64,000 nucleotides of DNA from Photobacterium sp. DA100 (GCF_029223585.1 NZ_CP119424.1:372001-436000), one strand, 5' to 3'. Counted from the first letter of the stretch, positions 26,224 to 35,547 are shown. Program-made: numbers and translations. Notes: generated by a model not told the origin, from the letters alone.

Positions 26224-27435
26224 ATGTCAGAACTTTACGATGTCATTATTATCGGTGGCGGTGCTGGTGGAATGTCTGCTGGTGTCTATGCTGCTCGCGG
26301 TAAAATGAAAACCCTGATCATTGAGGATAAAAGGAATACCGGTGGTCAGGCCGCAACAACAAGTGAGATGGAAAACTATCCGGGTATTCTGGAAGCCACC
26401 GGCCCACAGTTGATGGATATGTTCCGTGAGCACTGCAATAAATTCGGTGTCGAATTCGTCCGTGGTTTGGTAACCGGTATTTCAATCGCCGAAGACGGTT
26501 TTATTAAAACCTTAATGACCAACAAAGGCGAAACCTACCAGACAAAAAGCATTATTGTTGCCACAGGGGCAACACCGCGCATCCTTGGAATCAAAGGCGA
26601 GTCTGAGTTCCGTGGTAAAGGGGTGTCTTACTGCGCCACCTGCGATGCCGACTTCTATGAAGAGTTGGATGTGGTGGTGGTTGGTTCTGGCAATACTGCG
26701 GTGGAAGAGTCTGTCTTCCTCACCAAGTTTGTCAATAAAGTCACCATGATTGTGTTGCATGACCAGGGCATTTTGGATGCTGACCGTACCGCCCAGGAGC
26801 AGGCTTTCGCTAACGACAAAATCGAGTTTGTTTGGAACTCGGTGGTGGAAGAGATCACCGGCGATGAGTTGGTCAACGGCGTGAAGCTGAAGAACCTGAA
26901 AAGCGGCGAGATCAGCGAGCTAGCCGCCGACGGGGTGTTCATGTTCGTCGGTACGGTGCCAAAAACCGACTTTGTCAAAGAGCTTATAGAGCTGACACCA
27001 CAAGGCTACGTCATTACCAATGACAAGCAGGAAACCAGCGTCCCCGGTATTTTTGCCGTGGGTGATGTGACCGACAAGTTCCTTCGTCAGGTTGTTACCG
27101 CTGCCGGTGATGGTGCCGTGGCTGCTGTTGCTGCCGACCGTTATATCGAAGAAGAAGAGAACTGGCGTAAGTCTGTAGCCGAGTTTGGCGGCACTGCAAT
27201 GGTGGCCTTTTGGAATCCGCTCAGCAAAGAAAGCTTGGATGTGATCAACCAGCTTGAGCTTAATTGTAAAGATCATCCAGAGCAGCGTGTCGTCACCATC
27301 GATACCTACAAGAGCCAGAACATTGCCAGCCGTTTCTCTGTGTCCGAAGTGCCGGTCGTGATCCGATTTGACGCTGGGCAGGAAGCCAAGCGAGTAGATG
27401 TAAAGGATATCTCAGAGTTAGAAACGCTGTATTAA
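26224..27435 (+). CDS. Thioredoxin reductase with degenerate thioredoxin tail
   Basis: A flavin disulfide reductase of 403 residues that should supply electrons from NADPH to the glycine reductase thioredoxin. It has the FAD motif GGGAGGMSAGVYAARG near 12, the redox-active CATCD near 138, and the FAVGDVTD second FAD motif near 279. Standard TrxB ends near residue 315. Here a further 90 residues follow with a thioredoxin-like fold outline (VAFWNPLSKES in place of the CxxC loop, then SEVPVVIRF with the cis-proline) but no redox cysteines. The ATG at 26224 is preferred to a GTG at 26215. Confidence 0.9.
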   Translation: MSELYDVIIIGGGAGGMSAGVYAARGKMKTLIIEDKRNTGGQAATTSEMENYPGILEATGPQLMDMFREHCNKFGVEFVRGLVTGISIAEDGFIKTLMTNKGETYQTKSIIVATGATPRILGIKGESEFRGKGVSYCATCDADFYEELDVVVVGSGNTAVEESVFLTKFVNKVTMIVLHDQGILDADRTAQEQAFANDKIEFVWNSVVEEITGDELVNGVKLKNLKSGEISELAADGVFMFVGTVPKTDFVKELIELTPQGYVITNDKQETSVPGIFAVGDVTDKFLRQVVTAAGDGAVAAVAADRYIEEEENWRKSVAEFGGTAMVAFWNPLSKESLDVINQLELNCKDHPEQRVVTIDTYKSQNIASRFSVSEVPVVIRFDAGQEAKRVDVKDISELETLY

Positions 27436-27445
27436 GGGAAACACA

Positions 27446-27772
27446 ATGATCGAATTGAACAAAGAAAATTTCGATGCGGAAGTGAAGGTCGACGGCATTG
27501 TGCTGGTCGATTTCTGGAGCGAGAACTGCGGCCGCTGTATTGAGCTGATGCCGGACGTGATCAAGCTGGCTGAAAAGTACGGTGAAGAGATCAAGTTCTG
27601 CAAGCTCAACATTCAGGGTAATCGCCGTTTGGCGATGGCGCAGAAAGTGATGGGGCTACCTTCTTTTGTTTTCTACCGTAACGGTGAGAAAGCAGAGCAC
27701 CTTTCCGGTGAAGAGTTAGAAATCGAACATGTAGAAAGCATGATCGAAAGCTTGGTGGCTGAAACTGCCTAA
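27446..27772 (+). CDS. Thioredoxin of the glycine reductase system
   Basis: A 108-residue thioredoxin starting 10 bp after the reductase gene. VLVDFWSENCGRCIELMP carries the active-site CGRC (about 28-31) instead of the common CGPC, and MGLPSFVFYRNG carries the cis-proline. In glycine reductase the thioredoxin re-reduces the oxidised selenoprotein A. The position between the reductase and grdA fits that use. The CGRC loop may tune its redox potential. Confidence 0.92.
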   Translation: MIELNKENFDAEVKVDGIVLVDFWSENCGRCIELMPDVIKLAEKYGEEIKFCKLNIQGNRRLAMAQKVMGLPSFVFYRNGEKAEHLSGEELEIEHVESMIESLVAETA

Positions 27773-27879
27773 AGCATAAAAGAATTTGTATTGAATGGGT
27801 GAAAGCCCGTTGGCACAAATAAACCGGTGAGCAATCACCATTAGTAATAACTATGTAATCCGTACCCTTGGAGTGAACA

Positions 27880-28347
27880 ATGCTCAAAGATAAGAAAGTG
27901 ATTATCTTGGGAGACAGGGACGGTGTACCGGGTCAGGCAATTGAAGCCTGCATCAAATCTGCCGGTGCGCATGTTCTTTTCTCTACAACTGAGTGTTTCG
28001 TCTGAACCAGCGCAGGTGCTATGGATCTGGAAAACCAAAAGAGGATTAAAGGTTTCGCTGACGAGTTCGGCCCAGAGAATCTGGTTGTCGTCCTTGGCGG
28101 TGCTGAGGCGGAAGCTTCGGGCCTAGCGTGTGAAACCGTGACTAACGGCGATCCTACTTTTGCCGGACCATTGGCCGGAGTCCAGTTGGGACTCTCTTGT
28201 TATCATGTGGTTGAGCCGGAAATAAAAGACAATGTCGACGCTGCTACCTATGACGAGCAGGTCAGCATGATGGAAATGGTACTTGATGTCGATGCCATCG
28301 TGGCGGAAGTCAAAGAGTATCGTGAGCAATTTGGAAAGTATGTTTAA
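27880..28347 (+). CDS. grdA: Glycine reductase selenoprotein A, copy 1 (Sec)
   Basis: Selenoprotein A accepts the carboxymethyl group from protein B on its selenocysteine and passes it to protein C. Read through the UGA at 28003-28005, the frame gives 155 residues with the invariant CFV-Sec-TSAGAMD motif and Sec at residue 42. Upstream of it is [18 protein letters not shown]. Without read-through the product would be 41 residues. The ATG at 27880 follows TTGGAGTGAAC. A second grdA follows 14 bp later; the two are about four-fifths identical by hand alignment. Confidence 0.95.
28003..28024 (+). promoter_or_regulatory. UGA-Sec codon and candidate bSECIS of grdA copy 1
   Basis: After the UGA the mRNA can form CCAGC, loop GCAGGU, then GCU(AU)GG. 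The loop contains AGGU as in the E. coli fdhF SECIS loop. The stem is short and partly bulged, so the exact fold is uncertain. Confidence 0.45.
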
Positions 28348-28361
28348 TCGGGAGCAGAATT

Positions 28362-28826
28362 GTGTTCGCTAACAAAACAGTGATCATTCTGGGAGACCGT
28401 GACGGCGTACCTGGGCAGGCAATCGAAGCTTGCATGAAGACAACAGGTGCTCACGTTGCTTTCTCCACCACAGAATGTTTCGTCTGAACAAGCGCTGGCG
28501 CAATGGATCTTGAGAACCAAAAGCGGATTAAAGCCCTAGCCGATGAAAAAGGCGCCGAGAATCTGGTTGTGATTCTGGGTGGCGCAGAAGCGGAAGCTTC
28601 TGGCCTAGCGTGTGAAACCGTCACCACCGGTGATCCGACTTTTGCAGGACCATTGGCGGGAGTCCAGTTGGGACTCTCTTGTTATCACGTGGTTGAAGAC
28701 GAAGTTAAAAATGCCGTCGATCCGGTTGTTTATGATGAACAAGTTGGAATGATGGAAATGGTACTTGATGTCGATGCTATCAAAGCGGAAATGCAACAAT
28801 ACCGCAGCGAAACTGCATTAGCATAA
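28362..28826 (+). CDS. grdA: Glycine reductase selenoprotein A, copy 2 (Sec)
   Basis: The second selenoprotein A gene gives 154 residues, again with Sec at residue 42 (UGA at 28485-28487) in CFV-Sec-TSAGAMD. The start is a GTG at 28362 with GGGAGCAGAATT before it. Differences from copy 1 cluster at the extreme N-terminus, around residues 110-125, and in the last 16 residues; the region around Sec and the [17 protein letters not shown] segment is fixed. Duplicate grdA genes may serve different protein B partners or raise dosage. Confidence 0.95.
28485..28502 (+). promoter_or_regulatory. UGA-Sec codon and candidate bSECIS of grdA copy 2
   Basis: GCG (28492-28494), loop CUGG, CGC (28499-28501) can form a short hairpin just after the UGA. 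It is weaker than the one in grdB. The recoding itself is secure from the protein motif; the RNA fold is only suggested. Confidence 0.4.
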
Positions 28827-28906
28827 GTATATCTCAATGCTGGTTCGGATCTGTTTTCAAACAGGCAGGTTCGAACCTCTTATCCGGCTCGGATGCAGGA
28901 GTAACA

Positions 28907-30448
28907 ATGGGATACGCAGTAATCAAAGGCGTGAGCTATGTGCTCGCCCATACCCCAGATGTGTTGATCCAACACGGTTCGGTGCAAGTTCAGACCAGGG
29001 CAAAAGACCCATCAGACGCTTACTTGCAGCAGTTGAAAGACCATCTTCGCCCCTTCGAAGAAGTGGTATCTTACCCCGCGAACCAGTGCTACATCGGAAA
29101 CCTGACCCCACAGCAGTTGGCTGATATTCCCCTACCTTGGTATGAAAACCATGAGCACAAGGCCCATGAAGGTAAGTTCGGTGAAATTTACAGCCAGCCT
29201 CAATTTTATGCCATGTTGAATCACGTTGACGTGTTCAACTTGGTCCACCTTACCCAGGAATTCATTGATAGCTATCAGTCTAGTGCTGGCCACCATCCGC
29301 TATACGGCGAGGTTGATTTATTGGCAGGCCATCAGCTGATCAGCAAAGACGAAATCCTGGCGTTGGTTGAACATCATCAGGCCGAAGTCCTGATGATGAA
29401 CGGCGAGTTGGTCGGCTGTGTGAAAGCCGCCCACGACGAAGACGAAAATCTCTCAGCCCATATCATGCTGGAAAACCTTTGCACAAAGGCGTCTGGTGTG
29501 ATGGCAGCAATGCACCTCAAGCAGCAGGGCATTGAACTTGATAACGTTGACTACATCATTGAATGTTCTGAAGAAGCGTGTGGCGATATCAACCAGCGTG
29601 GCGGCGGTAACTTCGCCAAAGCGATTGGGGAAATCATCGGCTGTAACAGCGCGACGGGCTCTGACGTCCGCGGTTTCTGCGCCGCACCGGCTCATGCGAT
29701 GACACTGGCTGCAGCTTTAGTGAAATCAGGCGTGTTCAAGAACGTGATGGTGGTTGCAGGTGGCGCGGTTGCCAAACTGGGCATGAACGGCCGTGACCAT
29801 GTGAAGCAAAACATGCCGGTATTGGAAGATTGCCTGGCAGGCTTTGCCTGCATGGTGACAGAAAACGACGGTGTCAGCCCGGAAATCAATACTGATATTG
29901 TCGGCCGTCACCAGATCGGGACGGGCTCATCGCCTCAGGCCGTTATGACAGCTCTGATTGCCAATCCGCTGAAAGCAGCGGGCATGAAGATGACCGATAT
30001 CGACAAGTACTCGGTGGAAATGCAAAACCCTGAGATCACCAAGCCAGCCGGCGCCGGGAATGTGCCCGAGTCCAACTACAAGATGATTGCGGCACTGGCA
30101 GTGAAAGAAGGCCAAATGGAGCGTACTCAGCTTCCCGCCTTTGTTCAGCAGCATGGCATGACAGGTTTTGCGCCGACCCAGGGCCATATTCCATCAGGGG
30201 TTCCCTTCCTTGGCTTTGGCCGCGAGATGATTATCAACGGTGAAATCAACAATTTCATGATGGTCGGCAAAGGCAGCTTGTTCCTCGGGCGTATGACCAA
30301 CTTGTTCGATGGCCTCAGCTTTGTGGTGCAGAAGAACAGCGGCAAACAAGCACAAGCCTTTGACGAAAATCAGGTTAAACAAGTCGTTGCGCAGGCAATG
30401 CGCGATGTGGCTGAGAACCTACTGACCCCTAAACAGGGTGAGCAGTAA
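28907..30448 (+). CDS. grdC: Glycine reductase protein C, beta subunit
   Basis: GrdC with GrdD forms protein C, which converts the carboxymethyl-selenoether on protein A to an acetyl thioester and releases acetyl phosphate. The 513-residue product is a thiolase-like (FabH/PlsX-related) chain: YIIECSEEACGDINQRGGGNFAKAI near 216, GSDVRGFCAAPAHAMTLAAAL near 249 and GHIPSGVPFLGFGRE near 426. GCAGGAGTAACA precedes the ATG at 28907. The stop is 12 bp before grdD. Confidence 0.93.
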   Translation: MGYAVIKGVSYVLAHTPDVLIQHGSVQVQTRAKDPSDAYLQQLKDHLRPFEEVVSYPANQCYIGNLTPQQLADIPLPWYENHEHKAHEGKFGEIYSQPQFYAMLNHVDVFNLVHLTQEFIDSYQSSAGHHPLYGEVDLLAGHQLISKDEILALVEHHQAEVLMMNGELVGCVKAAHDEDENLSAHIMLENLCTKASGVMAAMHLKQQGIELDNVDYIIECSEEACGDINQRGGGNFAKAIGEIIGCNSATGSDVRGFCAAPAHAMTLAAALVKSGVFKNVMVVAGGAVAKLGMNGRDHVKQNMPVLEDCLAGFACMVTENDGVSPEINTDIVGRHQIGTGSSPQAVMTALIANPLKAAGMKMTDIDKYSVEMQNPEITKPAGAGNVPESNYKMIAALAVKEGQMERTQLPAFVQQHGMTGFAPTQGHIPSGVPFLGFGREMIINGEINNFMMVGKGSLFLGRMTNLFDGLSFVVQKNSGKQAQAFDENQVKQVVAQAMRDVAENLLTPKQGEQ

Positions 30449-30460
30449 CCGGAGGCTGAG

Positions 30461-31624
30461 ATGGCGAATATCAATCAACAACTGGCCGATACTTTCAATG
30501 CCATGGCTGATGGCTTGATGAGTGGACAGTTTGGCAAAAAACTTCGCATCGGCCTGACCCTAATTGGCAGCGAGCACGGGTCTGAAGAATTACTGCGCGG
30601 GGCACAGATGGTTGCCCGCCAGTACAGTGATATCGAACCTGTCCTGATTGGCTGTGATGGACCAGATTGTGGCTTCGAATGTTATCCGGCAGCGGATCTG
30701 CATGAGTGCCACAAGGTGATGGAAAGCCTGTTTGCCGAGCAGCAGCTCGACGGCTGCGTCACCCTTCATTACGCTTTCCCATTAGGAGTGAGCACCATGG
30801 GCAAGGTGGTAACACCGTCAACGGGGCGTGAAATGATCATCGCTTCTACGACAGGGACCACCGATACCCAGCGTCAGGCAGCCATGCTGAAAAATGCGAT
30901 TTACGGTATCGCGCTGGCTAAATCAACAGGGATCGAAAAACCGACTGTCGGTGTGCTCAATGTGGATGGCGCCGCAGTGTGCGAACGGGCACTGCGTGAG
31001 CTGAAGCAGGGTGGTTACGATATCCAGTTTGCCGAATCCGGACGAGCTGATGGCGGTATTGCCATGCGCGGCAACGATCTGTTGCAGGGCACACCGGATG
31101 TAATGGTGACCGATAGCCTGACTGGCAATCTGCTGATGAAAATGTTCTCGTCATTTACGACTGGTGGTAGTTATGAAGCCTCTGGCTTTGGCTATGGACC
31201 GGGGTTAGGTGAGGGCGCGACGAAACAACCTGTGAATATCATCTCACGGGCGTCAGGCGCACCGGTTGTGGCAGGAGCCATGAGGTTGTGTGCTGACGCA
31301 GCGAGAGGAGAGGTTATGAAGCGCGTTGACGAGGAATGGGAAGCCGCCACCCTGTCAGGGTTAAACAGTGTCTTGACCAGGTATTGCACGGCCAAGCCTG
31401 CTGCGGAGCAGACTGAAACGGTGGTTGCACCACCGGAGAAGGTGACCGACGCAGAGATAGGCGGGATAGATATCCTCGCTATCGAAGAGGCCTGCCAGGC
31501 ACTGTGGAAAGCGAACATTTTTGCCCGCACCGGGATGGGCTGTACGGGTCCTATCGTGCTAGTGGCAAAAGATGATTTGGAACAAGCAAGAACCAGGTTA
31601 GTTGAGGCAGACTATATCAGCTAA
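30461..31624 (+). CDS. grdD: Glycine reductase protein C, alpha subunit
   Basis: A 387-residue subunit related to phosphate acyltransferases. It should carry the acetyl thioester and transfer the acetyl group to phosphate to give acetyl phosphate, which acetate kinase elsewhere can turn into ATP. The functional cysteine is in FARTGMGCTGP near the C-terminus (Cys361), matching the reactive Cys359 known for clostridial GrdD. CCGGAGGCTGAG lies before the ATG at 30461. Confidence 0.93.
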   Translation: MANINQQLADTFNAMADGLMSGQFGKKLRIGLTLIGSEHGSEELLRGAQMVARQYSDIEPVLIGCDGPDCGFECYPAADLHECHKVMESLFAEQQLDGCVTLHYAFPLGVSTMGKVVTPSTGREMIIASTTGTTDTQRQAAMLKNAIYGIALAKSTGIEKPTVGVLNVDGAAVCERALRELKQGGYDIQFAESGRADGGIAMRGNDLLQGTPDVMVTDSLTGNLLMKMFSSFTTGGSYEASGFGYGPGLGEGATKQPVNIISRASGAPVVAGAMRLCADAARGEVMKRVDEEWEAATLSGLNSVLTRYCTAKPAAEQTETVVAPPEKVTDAEIGGIDILAIEEACQALWKANIFARTGMGCTGPIVLVAKDDLEQARTRLVEADYIS

Positions 31625-31755
31625 CATGGATTTCTGCTTTAAATCCAGATGATTACACTATTCTGTCCGATTGGAATAGTTCATCGGGGCCTCAGTTGCT
31701 GATATTGATATCAAATAGTGGGGCACCCTTACCGTCCACTTCAAAGGAATTAGAG

Positions 31756-32799
31756 ATGACAGAGAAAATTCGTCTGACGCAGATGACCAAGAAAGCCGGG
31801 TGAGCCGCTAAAATAGGCCCCAAGGCCATGGCGCAGGTTCTGCAGTCCATTTCACCCCTATTTCCCGAACAAGCGTATCCCAATCTGATGGTTGGGTTGA
31901 CGGTAAGTGATGATGCTGCCGTCTACAAAATCAACGACGATGTTGCCGTTATCCAAACATTGGATTTCTTTACTCCGATCGTGGATGACCCCTATGACTT
32001 CGGTGCCATTGCCGCAGCGAATGCCCTGAGTGATGTCTATGCCATGGGTGGTCAGGTAACACTGGCGATGAATATCTTTTGTGTGCCAACCGACCTTCCT
32101 CAAGAGGTTGTCGGCCAAATCCTCAAAGGCGGTGCGGAGAAAGTCCGTGAAGCCGGCGCGGTATTGGTTGGCGGCCATACCGTGGAAGACAGCGAGCCGA
32201 AGTTTGGCTTGTCTGTGATGGGTACCATCCACCCGTCCAAAGTGCAAACCAAGGCGGCGGTGGAAAGTGGCGATGTCCTGGTACTGACCAAACCTATTGG
32301 TACCGGGCTGATCTCGACAGCTGCAAAACGCGGTAAAGCTAGTCAGGCGGCGATCAAAGCTTCTACTGACAATATGAAAAAGCTAAACCGCAAGGCGGCT
32401 GAGATCTTTGCCAACTACCCCGTTAAGGCGTGTACCGATGTCACTGGTTACTCCCTGTTGGGCCATGCCCATGAAATGGCAGAGAAAAGTGATATCTGTA
32501 TGCACTTCAAGGCGGAGCAGGTGCCGTTCTTACCAGAAGCTGAAGACTATGCCGCTCAAGGGTTATTCCCGGGCGGGGCGAAGCGCAATCTCGAAGCGTA
32601 TCGTGAAGACATAGCTTTCGACGATGGTCTGGATGAAAGTTGGCATCGCAAGCTGTGCTGCCCGGAAACCTCCGGCGGCCTGCTGGCAGCAGTACCGAAA
32701 GATTGTCTGGATGCGTTATTAACTGAATTTAGCAGTCAAGATGAACCCTGTTGGGTTGTCGGGTTTGCCGAGGTAGGTTCTGGCCTCAAGGTCAGCTAA
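31756..32799 (+). CDS. selD: Selenophosphate synthetase, itself a selenoprotein
   Basis: SelD makes selenophosphate from selenide and ATP, the selenium donor for SelA. Translation from the ATG at 31756 (after AAAGGAATTAGAG) through the UGA at 31801 gives 347 residues with Sec at residue 16 in KKAG-Sec-AAKIGP, the place of catalytic Cys17 in E. coli SelD. Downstream are the ATP and metal motifs TVSDDAA, TLDFFTPIVDDPYDFGAIAAAN and GGHTVEDSEPKFGLSVMG. It is embedded between grdD and grdE, so selenium supply is co-expressed with the selenoproteins. Confidence 0.95.
31801..31845 (+). promoter_or_regulatory. UGA-Sec codon and candidate bSECIS of selD
   Basis: Twelve bases after the UGA, GGCC-CCAA-GGCC (31816-31827) forms a compact hairpin, the same spacing as in grdB. 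Further on, GCAGGUUCUGC (31833-31843) resembles the loop of the E. coli fdhF SECIS. The spacing favours the first. Confidence 0.5.
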
Positions 32800-32820
32800 C
32801 TCGGTCACTAATCAGGTTGT

Positions 32821-32840
32821 CCGGCCTCAGCCGAGGCCGG
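32821..32840 (+). other. Intercistronic stem-loop between selD and grdE
   Basis: CCGGCCTC-AGCC-GAGGCCGG is an 8-bp perfect GC-rich stem with a 4-base loop and no U-tract. It probably affects mRNA stability or processing rather than termination, since grdE and grdB follow in the same direction. Confidence 0.55.
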
Positions 32841-32903
32841 CACCTTGCTAAATCAATTCTATCTTGGGATCTCCTCCCATTTGACGCTTGTTTGGAGAAA
32901 CAC

Positions 32904-34196
32904 ATGAAACTCGAACTAGGCAATATCCATGTTCGCGATCTGGCCTTTGGTCCAGTAAGCGAAGTCAAAGAAAATACCGTGGTCATCGATCAGCAGGCAT
33001 TAATTGCCCACCTGACCGAGCTGGATCACCGTATCCGCTCGTTAGAACTGTCTATCGCCAAACCCGGCGACAGCACCCGCATTATGCCGGTTAAAGATGT
33101 TATCGAACCGCGCGTTAAAGTCGGCTGCGAAGGCGATATCTTCCCAGGGCGCCACCTCGGCGAAGAAGCCATGGTCGGTGAAGGCCGCACCCATGTGCTA
33201 AAAGGCATGGCAGTGGTGACCACCGGTGAAATCGTTGGTTTCCAGGAAGGGATCATCGATATGAGCGGGCCGGGCGCGGATTACACGCCGTTCTCGTCAA
33301 CCCTTAACCTGGTTATCCAGTGCGAAGTGGACGATAGCTGTAACCAGTACGATCACGAAGGCGTGGTTCGTTTGGTGGGCTTGGAAGCCGCTCGCTGGAT
33401 CGGCCGTTTGGCTGAGCATGTTGAGCCACAAGAGATTGAGACTTACGAAACCAAGCCACTGCTAGAGCAAGCTGCACAATTCCCGCACCTGCCGAAAGTG
33501 GGTTATGTCTACATGCTGCAAAGCCAGGGCTTGCTGCACGACACTTATTACTACGGTGTTGATGTGAAGGGCATTCTGCCAACATTGATGTACCCAACCG
33601 AAGTGATGGACGGCGCGATCATCAGTGGTAACTGTGTATCGGCCTGTGACAAGAACACCAGCTTCGTTCACCAGAACAGCCCGGTCATTTATGACCTATA
33701 CCGCCACCACGGCACTAAGTATAACTTCATGGGCGTTATCGTGACGAACGAAAACGTCACCCTGAAAGACAAAGAGCGCTCTTCGAACTTCACCGTCAAG
33801 CTCGCCAAGCAAATGGGTTGGGAAGCGGCGATTGTCAGCGAGGAAGGCTTTGGTAACCCAGATGCCGACTTGATGATGAACTGTGCCAAATTGGAAGCCG
33901 CAGGTATCAAGACTGTATTGCTGACTGACGAATATGCCGGCCAGAACGGTGAAAGCCAGTCATTGGCAGACTCCCACAAGAGTGCCGATGCGGTGATCAC
34001 CAACGGTAACGCGAATCAGCTAGTGACCCTACCTGCCATGAATACCGTGATTGGCCACGACCGCTATGCCGATGTGGTCGCGGGTGGCTTTAACGGTAGC
34101 TTGCATGAAGACGGTTCAATCACTGTAGAACTACAGGCGATTATCGGTGCGACCAGTGAGCTTGGTTTCCACACCCTCACCACCAAAGCTAGCTAA
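32904..34196 (+). CDS. grdE: Glycine reductase protein B, proprotein subunit
   Basis: A 430-residue proprotein that cleaves itself into two chains of substrate-binding protein B. The cleavage site is Asn243-Cys244 in IISGNCVSACDKNT; the new N-terminal Cys becomes the pyruvoyl (carbonyl) group that binds the amine of glycine as a Schiff base. Position and motif match Cys242 of clostridial GrdE. The start at 32904 follows TTGGAGAAACAC; the frame is open further upstream into selD but that part is not homologous. Paralogues GrdG and GrdI handle sarcosine and betaine, so the exact substrate is open. Confidence 0.92.
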   Translation: MKLELGNIHVRDLAFGPVSEVKENTVVIDQQALIAHLTELDHRIRSLELSIAKPGDSTRIMPVKDVIEPRVKVGCEGDIFPGRHLGEEAMVGEGRTHVLKGMAVVTTGEIVGFQEGIIDMSGPGADYTPFSSTLNLVIQCEVDDSCNQYDHEGVVRLVGLEAARWIGRLAEHVEPQEIETYETKPLLEQAAQFPHLPKVGYVYMLQSQGLLHDTYYYGVDVKGILPTLMYPTEVMDGAIISGNCVSACDKNTSFVHQNSPVIYDLYRHHGTKYNFMGVIVTNENVTLKDKERSSNFTVKLAKQMGWEAAIVSEEGFGNPDADLMMNCAKLEAAGIKTVLLTDEYAGQNGESQSLADSHKSADAVITNGNANQLVTLPAMNTVIGHDRYADVVAGGFNGSLHEDGSITVELQAIIGATSELGFHTLTTKAS

Positions 34197-34210
34197 GCGA
34201 GGACACGCAA

Positions 34211-35509
34211 ATGACAATTAAAGTCGTATATTACCTAAACCAGTTCTTCGCCCAGAAAGGTGGTGAAGAGATGGCCCACATTCCAATGGAAGTGGCGGAA
34301 GGTCCGGTTGGCGTCGGTGCGCAAGTGAACACCATGCTGAAGGACAAAGCAGAAATCACCCATACCATTATCTGTGGTGACTCCTACTTCAACGAAAACG
34401 AAAGCCTATGTTGCCACGGCCTGCAGGAAATATTAGCCCAGCTGAAACCTGATCTTGTGGTAGCAGGCCCGGCCTTTAACGCCGGCCGCTATGGTATGGC
34501 GTGCGGTACGGTAGCAAAAGTGGCGCATGAGATGGGTATCACTACTATCTCTGGTATGTACCCTGAAAACCCTGGTTACGAACTATTCCGTCAATATGCC
34601 TACATGGTTGAAACCGGCAATAGCGCTGCCAGCATGCGTAAAGCGGTGCCGGCAATGGTTAACCTGATCAACCGCTTTATCGACACTGAAGGTGAAATGG
34701 GCTCGCCGGAAGAAGCTGGCTACATGGCCCGCGGTATCCGTGTAAACTTCTTCGCGCAAAAGCGTGGTTCTGAGCGTGCGGTTGATTTGTTGATTAACAA
34801 GTTGGCGGGTAGCGAGTATACAACCGAATACCCAATGCCAGTGTTTGACCGTGTCGAGCCCCAACCTCCGGTTGAAATGCTCAGCATAGCTAAGTTTGCG
34901 TTGGTAACATCTGGTGGTGTGGTGCCTAAAGGTAACCCGGATCATATCGAGTCCTCCAGTGCTTCCAAGTACGGTGAGTACAGCATTCAGGGGCTAGAGT
35001 GCTTGACCGAAGATACTCACGAAACCGCACACGGCGGCTACGACCCTGTGGCATGTAACAACAACCCTAACCGCGTACTGCCTGTCGATGTACTGCGCGA
35101 CATGGAACGCGAAGGCGTCATCGGTAGTCTGCATGATATGTTCTACACCACGGTTGGTAACGGTACGGCGGTTGCCAAAGCCAAAGAATACGGTGCAGAA
35201 ATCGCGATGAAGCTGCAGAAAGCCGGGGTCACCGCTGCTATCTTTACTTCCACTTGAGGCACTTGCACACGTTGCGGCGCAACGATGGTCAAAGAAATCG
35301 AGAAAGTCATGCCAGTGGTTCACATTGCAACCGTAGTTCCAATTTCGAAAACAGTCGGCGCAAACCGTATTGTTCCAGCCGTGGCAATCCCACACCCACT
35401 GGGCAATCCGACTATGCAGCCAGCTGAAGAGAAATACCTGCGTCGTCAGTTAGTCGAGAAGGCACTACGTGCACTTCAGACTAAGATTGATGATCAAACG
35501 GTATTCTAA
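34211..35509 (+). CDS. grdB: Glycine reductase protein B, selenoprotein subunit (Sec)
   Basis: The substrate-cleaving selenoprotein of protein B. Reading through UGA 35255-35257 gives 432 residues with Sec at 349 in FTST-Sec-GTCTRCGATM, the invariant GrdB/GrdF/GrdH motif, followed by 83 more residues. Selenolate attacks the C2-N bond of the bound amine and forms the selenoether handed to protein A. The gene starts 14 bp after grdE with GAGGACACGCAA before the ATG. It ends the operon; a terminator follows. Confidence 0.95.
35255..35284 (+). promoter_or_regulatory. UGA-Sec codon and bSECIS hairpin of grdB
   Basis: Twelve bases after the UGA, CGUUGC-GGC-GCAACG (35270-35284) forms a perfect 6-bp stem with loop GGC. 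This is the clearest bacterial SECIS candidate in the window. Confidence 0.7.
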
Positions 35510-35547
35510 GTCGAGACTTGTGTAATTGCCCAATTGCATGAGACCAA

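Noticed and set aside
28003..28005. UGA as a nonsense or frameshift mutation making grdA a pseudogene
   Set aside because: Both grdA genes, selD and grdB have UGA at exactly the position of Sec in their families, with homologous protein continuing in frame and selA, selB and selC present.
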